NCBI RefSeq assembly: GCF_029504735.1
Contig: NZ_JAQFIP010000009.1
Location: 92,387-156,386, forward strand
From: Ereboglobus sp. PH5-10
Lineage (GTDB): Bacteria > Verrucomicrobiota > Verrucomicrobiia > Opitutales > Opitutaceae
Length of the DNA: 64,000 nucleotides
Direction of reading: 5' to 3'
The position numbers and the translations under genes are program-made. The notes beneath the pieces were generated by a model. The model ran no database searches. It was not told the DNA's origin and worked only from the letters and a program-made list of their open reading frames with translations. Positions 1-9,400 of the stretch are shown here, piece after piece (position 1 is the stretch's first letter; every line of letters begins with the position of its first letter).

Positions 1-129
1 CGTGTTGTTCGCGAGCTTGCCGGCCGCGGCCGAGCCGCGCGGAACAAAGGGGGAGTCGGTCGAAACGCCCGCGCGCATTGCGACGCAGCCAAGCGCGATC
101 AGGACAAAAATAATGCGGCGGGTGCTCAT
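1..129 (-). CDS. N-terminus of a secreted protein, truncated by the window edge
   Basis: An ATG at 127-129 on the minus strand opens a frame that stays open to base 1, giving 43 residues. The N-terminus starts MSTRRIIFVLIALG and continues with VAMRAG. It has a short basic stretch followed by a hydrophobic core, as expected of a Sec signal peptide. What follows is polar and carries no recognisable motif. The mature part lies outside the window, so no function can be given. Confidence 0.55.
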   Translation of the reverse strand, partial: MSTRRIIFVLIALGCVAMRAGVSTDSPFVPRGSAAAGKLANNT

Positions 130-222
130 GTCAGGGTGTTTGATTTTGTAATGACGAAATCAAACGCGCGAGGTTGCGTCAAGGCGGGTAAAAGAACCGG
201 CCTGGCGACGCCCCGCCGCAAC

Positions 223-585
223 CTACCCGGTGCTTGCAGCCAAGTGATCGATTTCCGAATCAAGCATGGGTTTCAGCATTTCGACAAGGTTCGGCTCCAT
301 GAACTCGAACTCATCGGGAACATCAAGAACGTCGATGGGCGGAAAGCTGAAATCGGAAAGGCCGTCAAAGCGCGTCGTGATCGCACGCTTATGCTCCCGT
401 TCCATGACAAAAACAACATCGGCCCAGCGAAGATCGTCCTCCGAAACGCGGCGATTCGCGTCACCGCGCACGCCGGCGGAACGGACTTCGACACGCGGAT
501 CGTTGCGATAAATCCGCTCGGCGGTCGCACTGCGCCGCCTGTTCATTGCGCAGACAAAGAGTATTTTCAAGCGACGCGCGGGCAT
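223..585 (-). CDS. Low-molecular-weight protein-tyrosine-phosphatase-like protein
   Basis: About 120 residues starting MPARRLKILFVCAMN. The N-terminal segment VCAMNRRRSATAE resembles the C-x5-R-S active-site loop of low-molecular-weight phosphatases. It is longer and more basic than the classical CxGNxCRS loop, which fits the shorter 'predicted protein tyrosine phosphatase' group. The substrate is unknown. I chose the start at 585 because the upstream in-frame ATG lies inside the tmRNA gene. The start codon is only 13 nt from the tmRNA 3' CCA, with no hairpin terminator, no room for a promoter and no Shine-Dalgarno sequence between. Expression probably depends on read-through from the tmRNA promoter. 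Confidence 0.7.
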   Translation of the reverse strand: MPARRLKILFVCAMNRRRSATAERIYRNDPRVEVRSAGVRGDANRRVSEDDLRWADVVFVMEREHKRAITTRFDGLSDFSFPPIDVLDVPDEFEFMEPNLVEMLKPMLDSEIDHLAASTG

Positions 586-598
586 TGGTTTTAAAAAT

Positions 599-956
599 TG
601 GTGGAGGTGGCGGGATTTGAACCCGCGTGCCCCTGACCTTCTCATATCGCATCTACCGTTATAGTGTCGTATTTATCTCGCTGATGTCACGCGACTCCAC
701 GCGCTTGGGCATCAGCCAACTCCCAGATTTTGAAGTATACGGCGCGCGGACTGCGAGTCTCTCCGCACGCTATGCCTGCTGTCGACGTCCGCAGCGGCTA
801 GCAGGTGTCGCCGTGCAAACGAGGCCGCGCTTAGGCGGCCAAGGGCATCTCTTCGCAGTTGCCTATTATTGGTGTGAAGGGTGATTAACGAGGCCAACCT
901 TCATCCTCGAACGGCAGCAATATAATCCAACCAAGGGTCGAATCCAGAACACCCCC
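599..956 (-). ncRNA. ssrA: Transfer-messenger RNA (tmRNA)
   Basis: The 3' end on the minus strand reads GGTTCAAATCCCGCC then ACCTCCACCA, which is a T-arm plus acceptor stem with an encoded CCA at 599-601. The 5' end at 956 reads GGGGGTGTTCTGGATTCGAC, the conserved tmRNA beginning. GGGGGUG pairs with CACCUCC over 7 bp, including one G-U pair. The length of about 358 nt is normal for a one-piece tmRNA. It rescues stalled ribosomes together with SmpB, which is not in this window. A candidate tag frame ends PLAA-stop (listed separately). No convincing promoter was recognised upstream of 956. Confidence 0.95.
831..863 (-). other. Candidate tmRNA proteolysis-tag reading frame
   Basis: Within the tmRNA the frame GGC-AAC-TGC-GAA-GAG-ATG-CCC-TTG-GCC-GCC-TAA encodes GNCEEMPLAA. 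It aligns position by position with the E. coli tag ANDENYALAA: Asn at position 2, Glu at 4, and Leu-Ala-Ala at the end. The GGC resume codon is inferred from that alignment. The same frame is closed upstream by a TAA, so the resume point must lie in this short interval. Confidence 0.7.
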
Positions 957-1122
957 AAAATGATTTTGGATTTCACGACACGGGTTTTTGATCAATCAAA
1001 CCGCGCGCCTAAAAATCCGACTGGTGTGTTTTGCCAGTCAAAGAACAAGGCGCGAACGATGCAGGTTCCCCGGTGGAGTGCAAGCGACGAAATTCGCGCC
1101 GGCAAAGAGCCGGCAACCCGAA

Positions 1123-1677
1123 TCACTCGCTCACGCACTTATACACAAAGGCCGGCGGAAAATTCAACGGTGTGTAACCGAGTCGCACCGTCTCAAAATG
1201 CCGCTTCATCAAGCGGTAATCGAGCAGCGAATATTGGAACTGGCTGAAATGCCCGCCCGGCTTCAAAATCGTCTGCACCGTGCCGAGGACGGCCAGCTTC
1301 GTGCGCCTGCCGAAATTGCCCATAGGCAAACCCGACACGATGTTGTCCACGGAGCGCGGATCCAGCATTGTCGCGGCCAGCGTGGCCGAGCCGTGAACCG
1401 CCGTCAGGCGGGGATCGGTCTCCGCGATCGATTTGATTTCCTCGTAAAAAACCGCGTTCAGCTCGAAACTGATCAGGCGCGCGTCCGGCCGCATCCTGCG
1501 CAATATCTCGCGTGTCACGTAGCCGCTGCCCGGCCCGAATTCGACGATCAGCCTCGCCTCGGAAAAATCCACGTCCGCAAGCAGGGAGCCGACCAGATAC
1601 CTCGAGCTGTGCATCAATGTTCCGACCTGCCAGAAATGGCGCACGGATTCCTTAAAAAATTTCCACCTTTTACCCAT
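1123..1677 (-). CDS. SAM-dependent methyltransferase, phospholipid N-methyltransferase-like
   Basis: 184 residues. The SAM-binding motif I is VEFGPGSGYVTREIL at about residues 45-59, and an acidic residue follows in SFELN after the next strand. The small size and the segments NIVSGLPMGNF and TVQTILKPGGHFSQFQYS match the group that includes phosphatidylethanolamine N-methyltransferases and proteins related to rRNA adenine dimethylases. A lipid substrate is inferred from that similarity only. There is no signal peptide, so it should be cytoplasmic. The ATG at 1677 is the only plausible start before a stretch without homology. The gene stands alone, divergent from the small lipoprotein at 1958. 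Confidence 0.75.
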   Translation of the reverse strand: MGKRWKFFKESVRHFWQVGTLMHSSRYLVGSLLADVDFSEARLIVEFGPGSGYVTREILRRMRPDARLISFELNAVFYEEIKSIAETDPRLTAVHGSATLAATMLDPRSVDNIVSGLPMGNFGRRTKLAVLGTVQTILKPGGHFSQFQYSLLDYRLMKRHFETVRLGYTPLNFPPAFVYKCVSE

Positions 1678-1957
1678 GGTTTTGCGTTGAGGCGTTTAAA
1701 GCCCGACGATGAGTGGCATCCCGGCCTTTGCACACCATGGGTGACACTGGATAAAAAAATTACATGAACACCAGCCAAAATCGTGACATTTTTTTTGAAC
1801 GCGCGAGGTGCCGGAAACCGCAAAGGGCGGCGCGCCGCAAAACCTTGCGGAACCAAACCGCCTCCGCGCAAGTCCGACAAACATCGGCAAACACTCGCCT
1901 TGCACTCCGCCGACCAAACACCCATACATTTCCCTCACAGCCGATTCTCGAAACACC

Positions 1958-2119
1958 ATGAAAAAATTTCTCATTGCATTTATGGCCGCCGCGCTCCTCG
2001 CCATTTTCAGCGGATGCACAACCCAGGACTCCACGGACACCACGATCCCGTGGAGCCGCCCCGCCGACTGGGAAGGCGGCATTCCCGGCATGGGCAACGC
2101 CGGCGAGCAACGCCGCTGA
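1958..2119 (+). CDS. Small lipoprotein
   Basis: 53 residues. The N-terminus MKKFLIAFMAAALLAIFSGC is a lipoprotein signal peptide ending in a lipobox (FSGC), with Cys20 as the predicted lipidation site. The mature part, about 34 residues, is polar and ends in a Gly-rich stretch. No domain is recognised. It is probably a small outer-membrane or periplasmic lipoprotein. The ATG at 1958 was chosen because the longer in-frame extension would bury the signal peptide. A strong terminator follows 31 nt after the stop codon. Confidence 0.7.
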   Translation: MKKFLIAFMAAALLAIFSGCTTQDSTDTTIPWSRPADWEGGIPGMGNAGEQRR

Positions 2120-2150
2120 TTTTTGCCGCGCGCACTCTCTTTTGTTTCGC

Positions 2151-2181
2151 AAAAAATCCGGTCCTGTGACCGGATTTTTTT
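2151..2181 (+). terminator. Rho-independent terminator abutting the rsmI start codon
   Basis: A 13-bp stem AAAAAATCCGGTC/GACCGGATTTTTT with a CTGT loop is followed by a T-run. It ends the lipoprotein transcript. The T-run runs straight into the ATG of rsmI at 2182, so the hairpin occupies the whole place where an rsmI ribosome binding site would be. Confidence 0.85.
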
Positions 2182-2937
2182 ATGTCCGCAACCGACGACA
2201 CGCCTTCAACGCCCGCGCCGCGCCCCTCCAACGCCTCGCTCACCCCGCTCCCCGGCCATCTCTACGTCGTCGCCACGCCCATCGGCAACCTCGCCGACCT
2301 CACCGAACGCGCGCGCGCCATCCTTTCCTCGGTCGACCTCATCGCATGCGAGGACACACGCACCACCGGCGCGCTCCTCAGCCGCCTCGCCCTGCCCCGC
2401 CGCGAACTCACCGCCTACCACGACCACAACGAAACCGAGGCCGCCGAACGCCTCGCCGCCCAGCTCGCCGCGGGCAAGTCCGTCGCCGTCGTCAGCGACG
2501 CCGGCACGCCCGCGCTCAGCGACCCCGGTTTTCGCATCGTGCGCGCGTGCCGCCGCCTCGGGCTTCCCGTGGTGCCCGTTCCCGGCGCGTGCGCCCTCGC
2601 CGCGGTCATCAGCGCCGCCGGCCTGCCGACCAACGGATTTCTCTTCGCCGGATTTCTCCCGCCCAAAACCTCCGCCCGCGCCGCCTTCCTGGAAAAGTAT
2701 CGGGATTTTGAATACACACTCGCGCTCTACGAAAGCTGCCATCGCATCGACAAATTCGTGGACGAAATCACCGCCGTGCTCGGCCCCGAACGCGTGATTT
2801 GCGTCGCGAAGGAGGTCACCAAGCTCCACGAAACCTTCCTCACCGGCCCCGCCGCCGCCGTGCAAGCCCGCCTCGCCAAAACCGCCCTCAAGGGCGAGTT
2901 CACGCTCCTGATAGCGCCAAATGGATTTGTCCTCTGA
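2182..2937 (+). CDS. rsmI: 16S rRNA (cytidine-1402-2'-O)-methyltransferase RsmI
   Basis: 251 residues. RsmI methylates the ribose of C1402 in 16S rRNA using SAM. Family motifs in order are YVVATPIGNLADLTERA (about residues 28-44), the CEDTRTTGALL block (about 54-64), VVSDAGTPALSDPG (about 95-108) and VPVPGACA. This is the tetrapyrrole-methylase fold. The family's C-terminal helical extension seems short, because the protein ends soon after LKGEFTLLIAP. The ATG at 2182 directly follows a terminator hairpin, and no alternative ATG or GTG exists before the conserved core. Translation may therefore be leaderless or need that hairpin to unfold. Confidence 0.93.
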   Translation: MSATDDTPSTPAPRPSNASLTPLPGHLYVVATPIGNLADLTERARAILSSVDLIACEDTRTTGALLSRLALPRRELTAYHDHNETEAAERLAAQLAAGKSVAVVSDAGTPALSDPGFRIVRACRRLGLPVVPVPGACALAAVISAAGLPTNGFLFAGFLPPKTSARAAFLEKYRDFEYTLALYESCHRIDKFVDEITAVLGPERVICVAKEVTKLHETFLTGPAAAVQARLAKTALKGEFTLLIAPNGFVL

Positions 2938-2968
2938 TGCGCATCCCTAACTCGCAATTCACCCGCAT

Positions 2969-3061
2969 GCTTTTGAATTCTCGATTTTGCATTGGGAGCT
3001 TTCGCTCCGTTTTCGTTTCGAGCCCCGCGCGGTAGCGCGCAATCCAAAATTCAAAATAACA
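2969..3061 (+). repeat. Heptad-iterated inverted repeat before the Ppx/GppA gene
   Basis: The left arm is read as heptads TTTTGAA, TTCTCGA, TTTTGCA (2971-2991). The right arm is AATCCAA, AATTCAA, AATAACA (3041-3061) and ends exactly at the start codon at 3062. Between them lie a GGAGC/GCTCC hairpin and CCGCGCGGTAGCGCGCAAT, a word that recurs at about 29417-29435 between nuoH and nuoJ. Confidence 0.65.
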
Positions 3062-3991
3062 ATGACTGTCGCCGTCATCGATATCGGTTCCAATTCGATC
3101 AAAACACTTGTCGCCACGCGCAATCCGTGCCGCGAACCCGTTTCGCTTTTCTACAAAACGCTCGAGGCGCGCATCAGCGCCGGCATCGACCGGACAAACC
3201 CCGCGCTCACCGGCGAATCAATGGCGCGCGGGCTCAAGGCCATTCAGGAACTGCTCGCCGACACCACGCAATTCGCCCCCGACCGCACAATCCTCGTCGC
3301 GACAAGCGCGGTGCGCGACGCAAGCAACAGTGATGAATTCCGCGGCATGGTTCGCGCCGCCACGGGACACGACATCCTCATCCTCACCGGCGACGAGGAG
3401 GCCAGTTACATCGGGCGAGGGCTCGCCTGCGATCCCGCGCTTTCCGGCCTGCGCGATTTCTACGTCTTCGACCTCGGCGGCGGCAGCCTCGAATGCCTCG
3501 CCTTTCGCGACCGCCGCATTGTCCGCGAAAAAAGCCTCCAGCTCGGCTGCGTGCGCCTCAGCGAGCGCTTCGTGCCCGACATGGCGCAACCCATTCCCGT
3601 CGCCGCCAGCCGCGCCATTTCCGGGCACGTCAAGGCGACGCTCGAGACGGGCGGTTTTACTTTCGACCTGCCGCCCGGCGCCGCCGCCATTGCGACCGGC
3701 GGCACCACCACCACCGCGCGCGCCGTCATCGGCGCCGCCGCGGGCAAAACGCTCGCCGAGACCAGCCCGCGCCTCGCGCTTCCCGATCTGCGCGCGCTCT
3801 ACGAACGCATCGCCGGCATCGACCTCGCATCGCGCCGCCAAATTCCCGCGATGCCCTTTGGCCGCGCCGATGTTTTTCCGACCGCGCTCGTCACTTTCAT
3901 CGCGCTCGCGGAGTTCGCGCATTTCGAGACATTCGAAACCTCGCTCTACAACCTGCGATGGGGAATCGTCGCCGAGGCGCTCGATGTTTGA
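3062..3991 (+). CDS. Ppx/GppA family phosphatase
   Basis: 309 residues of the exopolyphosphatase / pppGpp phosphohydrolase family in the actin-like ATPase fold. The phosphate-1 loop AVIDIGSNSIKTLVA is at residues 4-18 and the phosphate-2 loop FDLGGGSLE at about 138-146. The segment ATSAVRDASNSDEFR matches the family's ATSAxRxAxN block. The length corresponds to the short, single-module type, without the C-terminal HD-like domain of E. coli Ppx or GppA. Substrate choice between polyphosphate and pppGpp cannot be decided from sequence. The start at 3062 aligns with the usual N-terminus. No Shine-Dalgarno precedes it; an inverted-repeat arm touches the ATG instead. Confidence 0.88.
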   Translation: MTVAVIDIGSNSIKTLVATRNPCREPVSLFYKTLEARISAGIDRTNPALTGESMARGLKAIQELLADTTQFAPDRTILVATSAVRDASNSDEFRGMVRAATGHDILILTGDEEASYIGRGLACDPALSGLRDFYVFDLGGGSLECLAFRDRRIVREKSLQLGCVRLSERFVPDMAQPIPVAASRAISGHVKATLETGGFTFDLPPGAAAIATGGTTTTARAVIGAAAGKTLAETSPRLALPDLRALYERIAGIDLASRRQIPAMPFGRADVFPTALVTFIALAEFAHFETFETSLYNLRWGIVAEALDV

Positions 3992-4114
3992 AGCGCGAAC
4001 GGCGACGAAGGAGAACGGCTTCCATTTGGCTTCAAAGATTTCACGTTCGGCGGGCCGAAGCCTCGCTCAGTTCATGCTTGTCAAGGCCCCAAGGAATCGG
4101 GACTTGGTTGCGCG

Positions 4115-5341
4115 GTGGAAAAGTGGAAAAAAGTTTTTGCGATCATTTGGGCCGGCCAGTTCCTGTCGATCCTTAGCTCCACCATTGTCAATTTCGCCGT
4201 CATTTTGTGGCTGAGCATCGAGACCGGTTCCGCGCAAATACTCGCGCTCGCGGCCATCGCGGCGATGCTGCCGCAGGCGTTGATCGGACCCGTGAGCGGC
4301 GTGTTCATCGACCGCTGGAATCGCAAACACACGATGATCGCGGCGGACAGTTTTATCGCGTTGTGCACGCTCTTGCTCGCGGTTTTGTTTGCGCTGGGGA
4401 TTGCGGAGACATGGCATATTTTCCTGCTGCTGGCGCTGCGCTCGGTGGGTTCGGCGTTTCACATGCCTGCGATGCAGGCCTCGGTGCCGTTGCTCGCGCC
4501 CGAATCGCAGCTGACGCGCATCGCGGGCATCAACCAGATGATTTATTCGGTCGGCAACATCGCCGGTCCCGCGCTGGGAGCGCTGTGCATCACGATTTGG
4601 GACATGCAATATGTGCTGCTGCTGGACGTGGCGGGGGCGTTGTTTGCGTGCGGCACATTGCTGTTTGTCGCCATTCCGAAACCCGCCGGGACCGAGGCGC
4701 GCGCGCAATCAATCGCGCGCGAAATGAAGGAGGGCTTCCTGACCGTGTGGGCGAACCGTCCGCTGAGCCTGGTTTTTCTTTTTTCCATACTCGTGATGTT
4801 TTTCATCATGCCGGTGAGCGTGCTTTTTCCGCTGATGACGCTGGAGCATTTCAAGGGGAACGCGTTTCAAGTGAGCCTCGTGGAAGCTTTGTGGGGAGTC
4901 GGCTCGCTGGTTGGCGGAGCCGTCATGGGCATGAAGGTTTACAACATAAACCGGGTCGCGCTCGTGAACTGGATGTATCTGTTGCTGGGCGTGACGTTCG
5001 CGCTGTCGGGCACGCTGTCGCAGAGTGGCTTTGCGTGGTTTGCCGTTTACACGGCGATCGGCGGCGTGGCGGGCGCGGTGTATATGGCGACATTCACCGC
5101 GATCATACAAACGAACGTGGCGTCCGCGTCGCTGGGGCGCGTGTTTTCGATGTTTCACACGGTGAGCATAATCCCGTCCCTCATCGGCCTCGCGGGCATC
5201 GGTTTTTTTGCCGAAAGGCTGGGGCTCACGCTTTCGTTCGTTGTCTGCGGGGTGATCATTTGCCTGATCGGTCTCGCGGCGTTCATGGCGCGCTCGACCT
5301 TGCAAATTGATAAAAAGCAACCTGCGCCGGCCAATGGCTAG
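4115..5341 (+). CDS. Major facilitator superfamily exporter, MefA/DHA3-like
   Basis: 408 residues with about 12 predicted membrane segments, beginning VFAIIWAGQFLSILSSTIVN. The cytoplasmic loop after helix 2 contains SGVFIDRWNRK, the MFS motif A with Asp and Arg. The overall pattern (FxxxWxGQxxSxLGS near the N-terminus, GxFxDRWxRK) matches the drug-efflux group typified by macrolide exporters. The substrate is unknown and macrolide resistance should not be assumed. The start is a GTG at 4115, chosen because it places the first helix near the N-terminus. It is a single gene, separated by 123 nt from the Ppx/GppA gene. Confidence 0.85.
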   Translation: MEKWKKVFAIIWAGQFLSILSSTIVNFAVILWLSIETGSAQILALAAIAAMLPQALIGPVSGVFIDRWNRKHTMIAADSFIALCTLLLAVLFALGIAETWHIFLLLALRSVGSAFHMPAMQASVPLLAPESQLTRIAGINQMIYSVGNIAGPALGALCITIWDMQYVLLLDVAGALFACGTLLFVAIPKPAGTEARAQSIAREMKEGFLTVWANRPLSLVFLFSILVMFFIMPVSVLFPLMTLEHFKGNAFQVSLVEALWGVGSLVGGAVMGMKVYNINRVALVNWMYLLLGVTFALSGTLSQSGFAWFAVYTAIGGVAGAVYMATFTAIIQTNVASASLGRVFSMFHTVSIIPSLIGLAGIGFFAERLGLTLSFVVCGVIICLIGLAAFMARSTLQIDKKQPAPANG

Positions 5342-5432
5342 CCGTCCATTTGTGCATTGTTTGTAAACCGGCCCGACTTTCGAAAAATCATTTTGCGAAC
5401 AACACATTTTGGGATTTGTTGTCTTACTAAAC

Positions 5433-6089
5433 ATGAAACCCATGACCAAAGCATTGCCGCAACTGTTGGGCGCGTGCGCCGTCCTGTTCGCCGCGTTGCA
5501 ACTCGGCGCGCAGACAACCGCGGCATCGGGAACCTCGACGACCGCGCAACCGCCGCAACCGGAGCGCGCGCTGTCGCCCAGGGCGTCGGCGGCGATAACG
5601 GCCGGTTTCAAATACACACCGCCCCCGCCGCCCAAGCCGGTGGATGAGGACGACGAGGTCGATCTGCGCGACCTCGACAAGCCGAAAAATGAAATCGTCC
5701 GCCTGCCGCGATACACGGTGACCGCCAAAAAACCGGGGGTCTTCACTGACCGCACACTTTACACACAGGCCGAACTCAAAAAACTCGCGATGTCGCGCCA
5801 CTTGAGCGGGCTCGACACGGGGCTGCTCAACAAGTGGACGGCCTCCATGCGCCTCAACTCGTGGACGACGGTCGGGTTCGGCGCGTCGAACGAGGAGCGG
5901 GCGATGGGAATGTATCTCGAGGATGAGCGCCTCCGAAACATGGCCGGCATGAAGGACGAAATCTCGCTCCTGCGCGCAACCGGCGAAACGGAACGCGCCG
6001 ATCAGGCCCAGTCCGATTATTACAACACGTTCCTGCGCCGCCGCGACGACGTCCACACGGACGCATTCACGCGCCAGCAGGGCAAGTGA
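5433..6089 (+). CDS. Secreted hypothetical protein
   Basis: 218 residues. The N-terminus MKPMTKALPQLLGACAVLFA followed by ALQLGAQ is a clear Sec signal peptide with probable cleavage after GAQ. The mature region starts with a Thr/Ala/Pro-rich linker, then a proline run and an acidic patch (DEDDEVDLRDLDKPK). The C-terminal half is mixed and charged, with QSDYYNTFLRRRDD near the end. No known domain is recognised. I chose the second in-frame ATG because it gives a compact signal peptide. Confidence 0.65.
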   Translation: MKPMTKALPQLLGACAVLFAALQLGAQTTAASGTSTTAQPPQPERALSPRASAAITAGFKYTPPPPPKPVDEDDEVDLRDLDKPKNEIVRLPRYTVTAKKPGVFTDRTLYTQAELKKLAMSRHLSGLDTGLLNKWTASMRLNSWTTVGFGASNEERAMGMYLEDERLRNMAGMKDEISLLRATGETERADQAQSDYYNTFLRRRDDVHTDAFTRQQGK

Positions 6090-6119
6090 CCGGTTGAACC
6101 GCATGCGCCGGGGCGCGGG

Positions 6120-6341
6120 GGGTGTAATTGCAATTGGTGGCAGTTTGATGGAATACGCGACGAAGCGGAGTTATTTTGGAGTGCGGTGGCAAAGGGAGCG
6201 CAAGCGACCGGCGACACCGCTTTGAACAGCGTAAGATTTTCACCGGGCGCAACTCGCTCAAAGCGGTGTCGCCGCTTCGCTTTGCCACCGCACTCCAAAG
6301 GATTGCATCTTTGCGTTTTGCTACCATTCGCAATTACACCC
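6120..6341. repeat. 222-bp nested imperfect palindrome
   Basis: Three perfect inverted-repeat pairs are nested around one centre. They are GGGTGTAATTGC 6120-6131 with its complement at 6330-6341, a 20-bp arm at 6175-6194 with 6280-6299, and GGCGACACCGCTTTGA 6210-6225 with 6258-6273. A 32-bp loop remains. No transposase is encoded. The 335-bp gap between the secreted protein and the DUF2339 gene is filled by this element. It could be a MITE-like or REP-like element, or could form a long RNA hairpin. Confidence 0.85.
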
Positions 6342-6424
6342 GGGGCGCGGGACTCCGCGACGACAAACCTTGCGCCGGTGCGGGGAGGGCGTGATATTGA
6401 GGCAAACCAACATCCGCGCCTATC

Positions 6425-9400
6425 ATGGAGCCCTTTTTAATCTTCCTAGCCTTTCTGTTACTTCTCGCCTTTGTTGCCTTCCCGATCTGGGTCATGGTGC
6501 GCCTTGCGGATCTGTCGCGCGAAGCGCGGCGCACACGCGAGGAAATGGCTGCGTTGCGCAGCCGGGTAAATGAAAAACCATCGGCTCCGACACCGTCTCC
6601 CAAGGTGGAAACACCCGCTCCTACGACTCTCGTTCCTGCTCCGGCGCCAATGCAGATTTCCAAGCTGCCGGAAGCCCGGCCCAAGGTGGTTGCGCCGCCT
6701 CCCCGGATTGTCGCGTCCGCGCCGCCTCCGATTCCCGGAGGGCAAAAGCCGGCGCAACCGGTCGTGAGCGCCGCGCCTCCGCAGATTCCGCCAACGACTT
6801 CCCCGCAGGAACAACCGCCCAATCATTCGTTCAACTGGGAGGTTTTCATGGGCACGAAGTTTCTCTCGTGGCTCGGCGCGGTGGCGGCGTTTCTCGCCGT
6901 GGCGTTTTTCCTGAAATACTCAATTGATCGCGGGCTCATTCCGCCGATCGTGCGCGCGGCGATGGGATTTGTCTTTGGCGCGGGGCTTGTTGCCGGAGGG
7001 CTGTTCGCCGTGAGGAAAACATATCCGATTCTCGGCCACGCGCTTTGCGCGGCGGGCATTGTGAGTTTGTATGGCGTCACGTTTGCGTGCCGGGCGCTGT
7101 ATCACTTTCCGTTTTTCGGAGTCGTGCCGACGTTTGCGCTGATGTCGCTCATCACGGCGGCGGCGTTCACGCTGGCGGTGCGGTTGCGAGGAAAGTTTAT
7201 CGCGATCCTCGGGTTGCTCGGCGGTTTCGCGACGCCGGCCATGCTTTCGACGGGCGTGGACAATCCGCTCGGGCTCTTCGGCTACATCGCGCTGCTCAAC
7301 ATCGGTCTTTACTCGGTGGCGCTGCACCGGCGCTGGAATTTTCTGGTGGTGCTCGGCGTGATAGGCACGGTCTGCATGCAAGTCGGCTGGGCGGTGAAAT
7401 TTCTCGGCGACCACAACACGCTCACGGCGATGATCGTGTGCCTCGTTTTTGACGCGCTGTTTCTCGCGGGTTATTGCGCGGCGCGGCGCATGGGGCGTGA
7501 AACCGCAACGCACGGCCGCGGTGTCGCGGCGATGGTGTTTGTTTCGCTTTGCTTTGCGCTGTATTTGGGCGTCGACACGGTCGCGGCGTGGCGCCCGTGG
7601 TGGCTGCTCGGCTTTGTGTTTCTCGCCGACGCGTGCGCGATGGCCGTGGCCGCGCTCGACCGGCGCGCGAAGGATTCGGTGTGGCTGCCCGCTGTCGCGG
7701 GCATCGCGGTGTTTGTCGTGCTCGCCGCATGGACTCCCGTGAGCGTGAACCCGCACTCGGGTTTGCTGCCGTGGGCACTCGGCGCGTATTTTGTTTTTGC
7801 GGTGCTGCACACTGCGTTTCCGCTGATTCTCGCGCGGGTGCGCCCGGAGCTGAATCGCGCCGCGGGCGGCTTGGCCGCGCAATTTTTCGCCCCGCTTGCG
7901 CTGCTGCTCGTCATCATGCCGGTGCTCAGGGACCCCAACGTGCACTGGCTCGTGTGGCCGGCGATTTTGCTGATCGATTTTGTCGCGATCATTTGCGCGG
8001 CGATGACGCGGTCGCTTGGCAGCATCGCGGCGTCGCTCGTGCTGACGCTGGCGACGGCGGCGGTCTGGGTGTGCAAGATTCCCGTGACGATGGCGGGCAT
8101 CCCCGTGCCGGTGCTGCTGGTCACGGGCGGGTTTGCGATTCTATTTTTCGCGGCGTCGCTCTGGCTCGGACGGCGAATCGGCGGCGCGGAAAAAATGGGC
8201 TCGGGTTTCACGCTGGCGCTGCCCGCGCTGTCATCGCTGCTGCCGTTCGTGCTGGTCGTGATGATGCTGGCGCGAATTACACTGGTCGATCCGACGCCGG
8301 TGTTCGGACTCGGGCTTGTGCTCACGGTGATGACACTCGGGCTCGCGAAGCTTTTGAAAAACGAATGGCTGCCGGCGTGCGCGCTCGCGGGCGTGCTGGC
8401 GATTTGCTGGACGTGGTTTCAGGACGCGCACAAGATGGCCGTTGTTTTCGACGCCGTGCGCATGATTGGCAAACCGCCGCCCGCAAACGCGTATGTCGGC
8501 TTGGGATGGTTTGCCGGGTTCTATGCGATCTTCGCGGTGTTTCCGTTCGCGTTCCGTGGTTGTTTTTCAAACACACGCGGCCCGTGGCTGACCGCCGCGG
8601 CGGCGGGCGTGCTGTTTTTCCCGCTCGTTTATTGGATGATAAAACTGTGGTGGCCGAACGACGTGATGGGAATCGTCCCCGCGATGTTCGCGCTGCCCGC
8701 GCTGACGAGCCTGACGGCGGTGTTGCGCTACGATCCGCCGGGGCACCCGCGCCGCATGGGGCGGCTCGCGCTTTTCGGCGGGGTGACGCTGCTTTTTGTC
8801 ACGCTGATATTTCCGATTCAGTTCAGCCGCGAATGGGTCACCATCGCGTGGGCGCTCGAGGGCGCGGCGCTGTTCTGGCTCTACACGCGCGTGCCGCATC
8901 GCGCCCTGCCCTGGGCGGGCGCGGCGCTGCTCGCGGTGGCGTTCGTGCGGCTGGCGCTCAACCCCGCCGTGCTCGGCTACCATGTGCGCGGCGATGTGCC
9001 GGTTTTGAACTGGTATCTCTACACCTACGGCATCGCGATTGCGTGCATGTTTGGCGGCGCGTGGCTGCTGAAGCGGGCGGGGACGCAAAACGACTTCACC
9101 TACGTCACGGTAAAAATCCTCCCCGCGCTCGGCGCGGTGCTCGCGTTTCTGTTGCTCAACATCGAGATCGCCGATTTCTTCACGGCGCCCGGCAGCCACG
9201 TGCTCACGCTGGAGTTTTCCGGCAATTTCGCTCGCGACATGAGCTACACGATCGCGTGGGCGCTGTTCGCGCTGGCGCTGCTGGTGGCGGGCATCTGGCG
9301 GCGGCAGCGTGTGTCGCGCTACGCGGCGCTGGGGCTGCTCGCAATCGTGGCGGTCAAGCTCGTGTTTCACGACCTCGACAAACTCGACACGCTCTACCGC

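Noticed and set aside
957..1122. Promoter of the tmRNA gene and a GCCGGC-AAAGA-GCCGGC hairpin
   Set aside because: No sequence close to a sigma-70 consensus was found at proper spacing from 956. The hairpin (about 1099-1115) has no T-run and could not be called a terminator.
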